Shown: in pieces, positions 54,838 to 64,000 of the stretch
Layout: each line of letters starts with the position of its first letter
Position numbering within the stretch: position 1 is the stretch's first letter
From: Zasmidium citrigriseum
Lineage: Eukaryota; Ascomycota; Dothideomycetes; Mycosphaerellales; Mycosphaerellaceae
Length of the DNA: 64,000 bases
Direction: 5' to 3'
NCBI GenBank assembly: GCA_002786025.1
Contig: NHNW01000004.1
Coordinates: forward strand, 248,001-312,000
Translations under genes and position numbers: made by a program
Notes under the pieces: model-generated
The model's database searches: none
What the model was told of the DNA's origin: nothing
The model's input: the letters and a program-made list of their open reading frames with translations, nothing else

Positions 54838-57800
54838 TTTGGTGGAGTCGCCCAGGGCGAAAGAGGTTGTTGTTATGGGAGAGAGAAACACGGCGCTGGG
54901 AGAGTTGGGGCGCGGTGTGGTTCTGTATGGCTGAATGCAGAAGCCGGTCGCGATCGCGACGATTGCGTCAGGTGCACTCTGGAAGTACAAAGGTACCTTT
55001 CCACCGGCTAACCAGGCTCATCTGGCGAGTCGATCCGGGAACTGGACGAAGGGCTGGTAAACGCACTCCAGATTCGAAATTTCGGGAGGCCAGGTTGTCG
55101 ACGGTCGGTATAGTAGAGCAGACGGTCGGTGATGAGCGTAGTAGTAGCAGTGGGACGGCGGTGACAGCGAGACGCTGCGTCGGCACGGGAGGGCTTAGGT
55201 GGGTAAATATGCGAAGACGCAGAGCAGGGGGCGTACTTCGGAGTGCAGCATGTAACCACTAACGCAGACAGGCCTACAAAGCATGGGTCGAGGCGGCGGA
55301 CAGCGTTTGAACCCGCACCGCTGATGCTTTCGCTAGCTCGCCCGGGACACCTCCGTCTACGCCAGGACCAGCCTGCACCACACAAGTCAAATCCTCGTGG
55401 ATGCAGCGATCCTGATCGTTTGCCCGACGCTCCACTTCCCAGCCGATCGCCGCTGTACCACAAGTGCTGCCCGATTCTGAGCCTATCCAGAGCCATTCCG
55501 CTCTCCGCACTCTGTAGCGTTGTCTTTGACGCCCAACAGCATATTTGATGTTTGATGCTCTTCCTGTTGTTGACGAACTCCTGATTCACGCAGCAGCCGT
55601 CTGTCCGATACTGGGACGAGGCGCCGCCGACCGGTTCACGACATCCTACAAGCTACATACTACGTACCGTACCCGGGAGTGCGTGATCTCTCCTGGCGGA
55701 AGCGTCCGTCGCGGCAGAGCACCTCGGCACCGTCTGGCTAGGGACATGTGCTCGCGTGGGGGGCGAGTGTGGCTTCAACATCAGGGCCGGTCACGAGGCT
55801 TCGCATTGCCAGTAAGGCTGCCACCGAGGCTGTCAACACCAACGCCAGCGCTTGCGGACTCACGCCAATCGAACATTATGCTCGCGGAGACCGTGACCTA
55901 CTGGGCCGCCATATCATCTACTGGACAACCATCGTGATGGCGAGAGAGAATAGTGTGGCGGCGACAAACAAACCCAACCCGCGACTCAGCAACGCGCGCT
56001 GCACGCCGTCTGTTTCCAGAAGCCCGCCGTCTCTGGTGCTACATTGGCTGGCTTCTCCGCGTTGGCGGTGTCGCGGATGAGCCACTGACTGTTATGGCTG
56101 CTATTTTGCTCTCGGTGTTTTCGTCAGCGTCGTGCAGGGTGAAGGGATGGATGTCCAGCAGTACCCGTACCGTATCCGCATCGTCAGCCGGACAGAGACA
56201 GCCCCAAAAGCAATTTGGCTGTACTTCGCCAGCAGTTCTCGCCCAAGAGTCATCTGCTCACGCCTCACAAGCGCCGCGCGTGTCAGCCCGACCTGATCTC
56301 CCTCTTGCAGCGCTACGGCACCTGAACAGCCATCCTTGCTTCATCCGGCCTCTACTCGGCGATGACGAGCACGTGGCTGAGGCGCGGAGAATTCTTCAAC
56401 CGCCATCGGCTTGCCCGTTTCAGGATGTCCAGTCGAGAAGGGCCTCGATGCGAGGCGCACGACTCTCGCCTCATTAAAGACACGCCTGGATGCCTCATCT
56501 ACTGTATATACTGACTCTTCGGCCTCACTCCTGACATGACGACCGCGCTTCACCCGGGAAACTTTGCAAAAGGAGTTTCTACGCGCCTGGAATGCGTGCC
56601 AGGCCAACAATCCATTCAGTGCCACGCTCGCGTTTGTCCTGTGGCCACTCCCACGCTGTCGTCTTCGCGCGTGGCGACCATTGGTCGACTGGTCACATTC
56701 TGCCCGTGCCAGGCTGCCAGCACATCGAACAATGTCTTGAATAATAGGATGAGGTCGATTTGGAAGTGCCCATATTCCGGTCTCCGCGCAGGATTGGAAC
56801 ATGTCACAGTCTTATTGAATACTCCTGTTTCCGTCCACAGAGAACAAATCACACCCCTCACACGCTACGGAATGTGCGACCCTACAACCAGGCACAGCCG
56901 CAACAACGCAAACGGGAACTGCCCACCTCGGTGTTGGTCGCACGCGCAATCTAGCAGCGCATTCGCTATTCTACGGTTGTGTAGAACGATCTTCTGTGCA
57001 GCGGTGAAAGGCAGATGACCAGATGCGCTGGCAGGCGCAAGTCATCTGCCGCCCACGCTCCAGCTGTCGCGTCGCAAGCGAAGGAATCGCTCAAGGAGAG
57101 TCGTGAAGTGATGAAGACCTTCGTCTCCAGAGTTGTCTCCAGATTTCTCCACGACCCTTGGCCCACCGGCGTGGTGGACTGGTGATGACGAAAAGCGGAG
57201 AGCCTGTGAGCGATGGAGACCTTCACGAGACCCTTCGTTCAGCCCAACGATTTCAGGGAGGGAGCCCGGTGACACGACGAGCTACTTACCCGATACTTCT
57301 GTACACCGCAAGATGGACGTGGAGACGGTGGTACCTGCGGAGTATTCTAGACCTGTAGAACACGCAGGTTTCCGCTAATCCGCTGTTGCTCGGTCTGCAC
57401 TTATCCGACCCTGCTATCAATCGTCCTTTCAATACGAAGTGAGCTGACGATTAATGCGGAGAGCGTGGAGATTGGTAGCAGCAATCTTCTGCGATTCGGG
57501 AATGTGGCCCTTGACAAGGCGACCCACTGCGTCGCAGGCTGTCGTGTCGGCAGTTTGATCTTGTCGTCTCGTCAATATGATGGCTGCTGCATGCCCAGCC
57601 TCTGCTGTCCGTCACGCGGGCGGCGGGAGCGCCCCAGTTTGTGGCCTCCTCCACCTCCACTCCCCACGGGCCCTGCATCAAGACTCAAATGCAATCAAAC
57701 TTCAGGAGCGAGCCGGCTCCTGCGCCTTCCCCGACGCTGGCGTCCGCCGTTGCCATCATCCGCGTGCGTTTCTGAGCGTGGCTGCATGCCGTTTGAGATG

Positions 57801-57903
57801 AATGAGCGTTGTTCCACCCACCACCAACATCACCGCATCAGCAAGGTGGTGTGAAGACCCGTGGTTCCGGTGCCCGACAAACGCGGGATTGCCGGTGAGC
57901 GAT
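54838..57903. other. 3 kb of normal-composition DNA without a recognisable gene
   Basis: It begins with the promoter of the DUF1752 gene. Frames up to about 190 codons occur on both strands, but none is protein-like and they overlap one another. No repeat or RNA gene recognised. Confidence 0.5.
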
Positions 57904-57964
57904 GCCAAGCCGACTGCGGCTAGCGCCGATCCGACTTCCGATTGGCCAAGCCGACTGCGGCTAG
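57904..57964 (+). repeat. 20 bp perfect direct repeat at the left end of the candidate element
   Basis: GCCAAGCCGACTGCGGCTAG occurs at 57904-57923 and again at 57945-57964, period 41 bp. Each copy contains CCGACT. Confidence 0.9.
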
Positions 57965-57997
57965 AGCCGCTCGACTGTCGCGCTAGATAAGCCGACT

Positions 57998-60900
57998 TTC
58001 TTCTACATACGTCTTTTATTTTATAAATACCTTCCCTTCCCCCCCCCCCTATTCGTCGCGCTAATCGTCGCTTAAACGTTCGTTAATCGATGCCTAATCG
58101 TCGCTATATATACTAACTACTACTTAAACGTTCCTTAACCGACGCCTAATCGTCGTACTATATACTACTACTACTAAACACGATACTACTAAGTAAGCGC
58201 CTTAAGAACTACTTCTCCTACCTAGAGTATAATAGTATTATTAATAAGGGTAGAGCTACCTTATTACCTAAATTTAAGCTAGTAAGAAAGAGTTTAATAT
58301 AGTTAGGATATAATTAGTAGGCGATTAACTTAAGGGATAGGACAATAAGTATAGTAAGTCTAACGATAAGGCTAAGAATATTAATACTAAGAAGGTTAAA
58401 GTCTATTATAGTAAGAAAGTCTACCGCGTAAAGGAAGATAGTAAGACTCGTATCTATAGCGTAAGTAAAATAGCTAGGATACGATTAGTATACGATTAAC
58501 TTAGACTATAGGCTACTACTAGAGGACGGACTAGTCTCGTTAACTATATTAAGAAGTAGTATAAGGGATATCGTATTTATTAGGGTAAGGGAGGAAATCC
58601 TTTATCTAAGACGATTTAGGAGGCTTAGGGTATAATTTAATACGATTAGGATACGATTAGGATACATACTAATTAGGTAATAGAGTTCTTCGATTAGCTT
58701 TACTACGATAATCTTTAGAAGAAGTTAGAGGAGGTTAGTACTACTATAGCTACCGCGTACGTATTAAATACGATTAGGAAACGATTTAGATGCTAATTTT
58801 CTATAGTACTACTAATAGTATTTAAGGTACCCTATTAAAGGGTAAGTCTAGCGCTAGTATTAAGAAGACTCCTACTAAGGCGAAGACTAGTAGAAAGAAG
58901 ACTACTCCTAAGGGTAAGAAGCTATATTAGACGTAAGTAGAACGATTAGTATACAATTAAGTAGCGACTAATTTATTAATTTTAGTAAGGTCGAGGCCCT
59001 AAAGGCGATAGCTAATACTACTAGCCGCCGTCGCCGTCGCTCTTCTACTCTATTTAAAGAAGTTTAACTTCTTTATTTTCTAATTAGTATTAGTTTCTTA
59101 GGCGATTAAGAAATATATAAGACTAGCTCCTAACTTCTTTTTCCTTAGGTAGAGGAAAAGTAAGGCGTTTAGCGCCTATATAAGTATTATGTTTCTTTTA
59201 TACTAATATTCTATTATTATATATCTAATATTTATAGCGTACTTTCTTCTAACGATAAATCGACTAGCTATAAAGAAGATACTAACGACGAGGACTCTTC
59301 TAAGGATTCTAAGTAAGTTAACTATCCCTTAATTAATAGAAGACCTTTTATACTAACTCTCGCGTGTCTTTTAATAAGTAGGTAAAAGATTAAGGACAAG
59401 AAGCGCTAGAACCTATCTAATTCGTTCCCTAATCGTCTACTAAACGTTTAAGCCGCATCTAACCTTATTTTCTATAGCCTACTACTAAAACGAGTACGAG
59501 AACTCGACGAAAAGGTATCTTCTACCCTATAAGTATTTCCCTTTACTTTAAGAATCGATTTATATCTTATATCGTTATAGCTCCCTTAATAAAGGTAAGA
59601 AGATCGAGCTAGCTTCTCGTATCTAGTATATATACTAAATATTTCTTTATACCTATAAACGACTAATATTTAAAACAGCCGACTAGCTCTTCTAAAGGTA
59701 GCGTATAATAAGTACTTAATACCGTCTTTTTATTCTTTAAATATATACTAATTTTAGTAGGAGTTCGTAGGAAGAAGACGAGGAAGACTAGTTCGTTAAT
59801 TCCTAATCGTCGATTAAACGTTTAAGGACTACTTACATAATATTTAGTCTACCTTTACCTTAATCCCTAAAAGTAAAAAGGCCTCGTAGAACGTAGTAGT
59901 AGTATAATTATTATAAACCGTCTATTAAACGTTTAGCTTACGAGATCTAGTACTCTCTTACCCGATTATATCTTAGACGGTTAATAATCGCTAGTAACTC
60001 TAAAGCCTACGAAGCTAAAGGTGCCGCGTAAGATTATAGACAAGACTATTAACTTTACGGCTGCTTAAAAGACCCTTCGTACGTACGGTTACATAAACGT
60101 TTATAAATCGTACGTAGGGAATAGGAAATCGAGTAATTTATAGAAGGGTTGTCTCTATAGGAAAGCATTCCTAGATATTTCCTACGAAGATCTAAGGGCG
60201 ATTAAGTAACATTCCTTAAACGTATGTATTAGTAGGAGTAAGGAGTTAATTACTTAAAGATAGTAATATATATAAAACATTTGTTAAATAATCCTCTATC
60301 CTTCCCTTAACTTCTACTCGCGCTTATTATTATTAAGCTTTAGCTTCTGCTACTACTCGTATTTTATAAGATCGTTAATACTTATCTAAGATGTTTAGGG
60401 ATCGTTTAATAGCTAAGACGACGATTTCCTAGTCTCTATATCCGAGGACGACGATTAAGCTATAGGAAGGGGAGCCTATAGTAGCTAAGAAGCTAAAAAG
60501 TTAGGCTAGTAAGCAGGCGGCGGTATAGAAACGTTTAACGACTAATTAGGTTCTATAGGCGCTATAGATAGCTTAGTACGTAGTCGCTTCCGTAGAGGAG
60601 GGCTATTCTAGCCCGCGACTTAAAATAGATTAGCATTCCTTAAGTATTTATAAATTATATATTACGAACTATTCGACAGCTAGAGTAAGTTTCTCTTCCT
60701 CCTAGTAATATTACTATCGTCCTAGTAGGTCTATCGAATACTAAACGTTTCGCGGTTGTAATAATTTATAATAAGTCGTATATTAATCTTCTAAACACTA
60801 CGGCTTTTATTAGACGATTAGGAAACGTATATTATAAGTACATACCTCGTTATTACTAGTAGTAGCTTAAGCTAAACTCTAGCGAGGTAGCTATACGCTA

Positions 60901-63835
60901 CTATCGTTTCTACGGAATTCGTATAATTACGAAGCATTCGAAAATTGCTACTACTAATCTCGCTATATATAGAGTAGATTCCCGAGCGGATAATTAGAGA
61001 GTTCTTATTCTTTACCTAAGATACGACCTTTAGATCCTCGTATTCTAATATTATACGTTAGCTAACTATCTACTAGTTAATTAAGAAGGGAATAAACTAT
61101 ATAGTTCCTTAATCGCCTTATCGAAATCCGAACGTTTATAATATAAAAGAAGTACTTCTATCTATCGATATAGCTCTAGTCTGTCCTTTTTCTTCCTAAT
61201 AGTACGAATAATAGATCGAATAAAGTAAACCGTATAGTATATTATTAAGCGTACGACGTACTAGCGCTAGGTTAAATGCGATACGATCGAATATAGATAG
61301 TAGCTAAATCCTAGAGAGTAAGTACAAGCTATACGATTAAGATACGTTTTATATACCTAACGCTTAGTAGGTATTTATATCTACCCCTACGCTAATAATG
61401 CCTTTACTATAGAGATAGTCCTATTTTATCGGCTATCTAGTAAGATTCTTAACTATTTTAAAAATACGTTTAAAGAGCCTCTCGTAGAGCTCTAGTATTT
61501 CTTTACTATAGATAATAACCTAGGCGAGGATTATATCTAAGAGTATCGTTAGTATATACGAATCGTTTAGGGAATAGTTAGTATAACGTACTCTTCCCTT
61601 ACGACTTATTAAACTTCGTAAAGATAACCTCGTTTAGATCCTTCCCTCTAATACGTTTAAAGGATATATTAACCTCGAAATAGCCCGAGTTGTAGAAGAG
61701 CTATACCTACTCTAGCTAAAGTAGTATAATTATAAGATTCTTAAGCTTACGTATAGACGTCGTGTCCTTCTAATACACTTACTAAATATATTACTAACGA
61801 TTAGGTATAAGCGGCGCTACAAACATTTAATAACTATTCTATATACGTACCTTTTTAGGCCGTAGCTTCTATTACTCCTATTCGTATAGGACGCCTATAA
61901 GTTAAGTACTATTTAGCTATTTAAGAATCTTCTACCTCTTAATCTTAGCTGTTATACGATCGTTTATCGATAGCGTTACGTTAAGCTCCTAGAAATATCG
62001 CCTATCGTACAACTCTAGGTATTTCTTAAGAATAGGAGCCTACTCGAAGTTAGCTAAAACTATATATTAGCTAACTATTTACGAATCGAATATAAATACT
62101 TACTAAACGTAAGATCTAGTCGAAGGCAGAGAGATACTAGCTTTGTAAGTTCCTCTTTTATAGATACGGTAAGACGGTTTAGAGGTAGTAGAGGGTAGGT
62201 ATAGCCTTCTCTATATAAGATCTAAATAATAAACGGATAGCGATTAAGGTCGTACGGCGTTATCTTTCGGAATTTCACTCTATAGCGTTAGACAATTATT
62301 TGTCTAGAGCTAGTATCTAGGTAAAACTAACCTAGGACAATTAGTAATAGTTCTAAAACATTTACTATTTATCCCCGTACCGTAGTGTCTACGCTAGGCC
62401 TTTATATACTTAATTTTAAAGTAATATAGATTCCCTATAGGCCGTTAATTCGAGAAGAAGCTTTAAAGGTAGGTATAGTCGATTTAGTTATAATAATAGA
62501 TCGTCTTAAAGTAATATTTCTCTTTCGCTTAAAGCTTACGGTTATAGTATTAGATAAACTAGTTTCGAATACTAGTAAGCTACGGAGTAGTTAATATATA
62601 TATCGTAATCGTTTACGATCTCTAGACGTATATCTAGTAATCTAAACTAACCTATCCGCGGCTCGTAGGTAGGAAGAGGCTCGTTATAGTACGTCCTCGC
62701 GTTAAACTTAGCTTTCGTCGTATAGTACTTACTCCGCTATATTAGTACTTAAAATTAAACGTTTAGTAAACAATATATACGTTACTACATTTTTTCTTAG
62801 AAGATTAGGCTCTATTACGTTAGGCTATTACTTCCGACGTTAACGGTAGGTAATCTACTAATTGTTTAATAAGTTATTCTAGGACATTTCGCGATAGTCT
62901 AGGTAGATGTACTAGTATACTCGTATACTACTATAGTTATACTCTTAGCTTACGTATTATACGCCTTTCCCTTTATTTTCGTAGGGACTAAGGTACGATA
63001 CGAAGAGCTTAGTAGGACCTTTTAGACTAGCCCGCGAGAATTGTACCTAAAACATTTAATTAGCTATTAAAAACCCTAAACGTTTATAAATTATTTACGT
63101 ACGTCTACGTCCTTCGCGAAGCTACTATATTATAGGTTAATAATATACGTATATCTATCCTTTAAAGTTCGTAGGTATAAGGGTAGTATAGGGACGAAAT
63201 TAACCTTCGTAGCGGTAAGGGGTTATAAACTATTAGTAATAGCAATCGATTTATTAACGTCTAGGTCGTTAGCTTTATAAGATACTACCTCTATTACTTA
63301 CCGTATCTTAGGGTAGAACTAGTCTTTATATTACTCGTATTCGTAGAACCTATCTTATACGTTTATAATATTATTAACGTTAGGTAGAGAGGTATCGGTA
63401 TCGGAGTCCTTAGGAAGAGCGACGTACTAAGCCTAGTTAGAGACGCTATCTATTATAAATCGTTTATAAATCGTTTAGGTATCGATAATTAGGAAGTATA
63501 TAAGTACTAATTAAGAACCGGTCTAGTAAATAGTTAGTAAATAATTACTAGACGGTTAGCGAATGCTTAACGAATAGTTAGTAGATAATTAACGAATAGT
63601 CGGTAGATAATTAATAACTACGGCTTATTAAGCGTTCCTTAAACGTATAAGTTATACCTTCGATCTCTTAGTTACTAAACTAGGTGTGCTAGTTAGGTAG
63701 CTATACCGGTTTCGAAGAAATAAGAAGTAATAATTAATAAACGTTTCGTTAAACGTTTTAGCGACGATTAAGGCGACGATTAAGAGTTATATAGTGTGTA
63801 AAATAGTTAAAGTTAGAGCTAACACGACAAGTGCT
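57998..63835. repeat. RIP-affected AT-rich island 2
   Basis: TA-rich, stop-closed in every frame, with CA and TG strongly reduced but clearly more frequent than in island 1 (for example around 59,370, 60,150, 60,290, 62,290). RIP was therefore lighter or older sequence was less repeated. The left boundary is next to a run of eleven C residues at 58,039-58,049. Composition returns to normal by about 63,835. Confidence 0.85.
58190..58990 (+). pseudogene. Gene-like segment with several intron-like pieces, RIP-mutated
   Basis: Readable plus-strand pieces (for example KKVKVYYSKKVYRVKED near 58,390) alternate with intron-like segments: GTAAGT at 58461 to a TTAG near 58504; GTATAA at 58629 to AATTAG near 58675; GTATTA at 58761 to CTATAG near 58806; GTAAGT at 58933 to TTTTAG near 58983. 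Each contains one or two copies of an ACGATTA motif. I do not recognise the protein. The exon/intron reading is tentative. Confidence 0.35.
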
Positions 63836-64000
63836 TTTCTTAGCTGACGATTACTAATTAAACATGACTGTCACATGAGTCAAGTCGACAGTCAGGTGAC
63901 TGGACCCTGAGTCGGATCGGCGTTTTGGTCAGTCGGATGAGGTCAACTCACGGATTGCCGTGACGCTCAGGTTTGACAGGTAATAACGACCGCTGCCAGC
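63836..64000. other. Right flank, normal composition, with a short hairpin
   Basis: TGACTGTC at 63865-63872 and GACAGTCA at 63887-63894 form an 8 bp inverted repeat; GTCAC/GTGAC around it extends the pairing imperfectly. It lies between the RIP-mutated interior and the inverted end motifs of the candidate element. No gene seen to the window end. Confidence 0.5.

Larger units (their letters stand above)
57904..63936. mobile_element. Candidate ~6 kb repeated element with inverted ends, RIP-mutated inside
   Basis: The ends have normal GC and mirror each other. Left: CCGACT at 57910, 57931, 57951 and 57992. Right: its complement AGTCGG at 63910 and 63931. CGCCGATCCGAC at 57924-57935 is the exact reverse complement of 63911-63922. 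Just inside, the left end carries CTAATCGTCG and TTAAACGTT units (58061-58155), and the right end the inverse, AACGTTT and CGACGATTAAG units (63741-63787). Such nested inverted arrays are typical of transposon subterminal regions where a transposase binds. No transposase is readable in the RIP-mutated interior and no target duplication was identified, so class is open. Confidence 0.5.

Overview
The window is nuclear DNA of a filamentous ascomycete (Pezizomycotina; a dothideomycete is my guess, not shown). The reasons are short 50-65 bp spliceosomal introns, fungus-specific protein families, and two long AT-rich islands in which CpA/TpG has been converted to TpA, the signature of repeat-induced point mutation (RIP). 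All coordinates and splice sites were worked out by eye; no search was run.

Layout. Positions 1-34,450 are gene-dense and of normal composition. In order: the 5' part of separase, cut by the left edge; a mitochondrial-looking DUF5321-type protein; a cytochrome P450 with a large serine-rich repeat insertion; a 3.3 kb stretch without a recognisable gene; four enzymes of CoA-ester or short-chain-reductase type, all ending in a peroxisomal PTS1-like tripeptide (enoyl-CoA hydratase/isomerase, acyl-CoA oxidase, acyl-CoA ligase, HSDL2-like reductase), with a Tho1/SARNP-like SAP protein among them; Hsp90; the membrane proteolipid Pmp3; an amino-acid/GABA-type permease; an HhH-GPD DNA glycosylase; a five-exon small secreted cysteine-rich protein; an amidohydrolase; and a SNF2-family ATPase.

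Positions 34,455-48,955 form the first RIP island. CA and TG dinucleotides are nearly absent over 14.5 kb. It holds two diverged tandem copies of a multi-exon gene-like unit (offset about 1.81 kb) and a complete but dead Ty3/gypsy LTR retrotransposon (39,794-46,770, minus strand, 179 bp LTRs, 5 bp target duplication, polypurine tract, recognisable reverse transcriptase and integrase). The retrotransposon is nested in another RIP-mutated sequence.

Positions 48,985-57,900 have normal composition but are gene-poor; the one clear gene encodes a fungal protein with an AreA GATA-like (DUF1752) N-terminus and a DUF3295-like C-terminus. Positions 57,904-63,936 look like a second, less saturated RIP-mutated element. 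Its GC-normal ends carry inverted CCGACT/AGTCGG motifs and a 12 bp inverted repeat, and its interior carries a recurrent CGATTA/AACGTTTA motif family, partly inside intron-like segments.

How genes may work together. The four PTS1 genes (8.6-17.0 kb) look like a peroxisomal module: a ligase activates an acid, an oxidase desaturates the acyl-CoA, a hydratase/isomerase-fold enzyme and a reductase process it. Each of the three promoter regions contains a CCTCGG hexamer, the core bound by the FarA/FarB fatty-acid regulators in Aspergillus. This is the most interesting functional hypothesis; the RIP architecture is the most striking structural feature.
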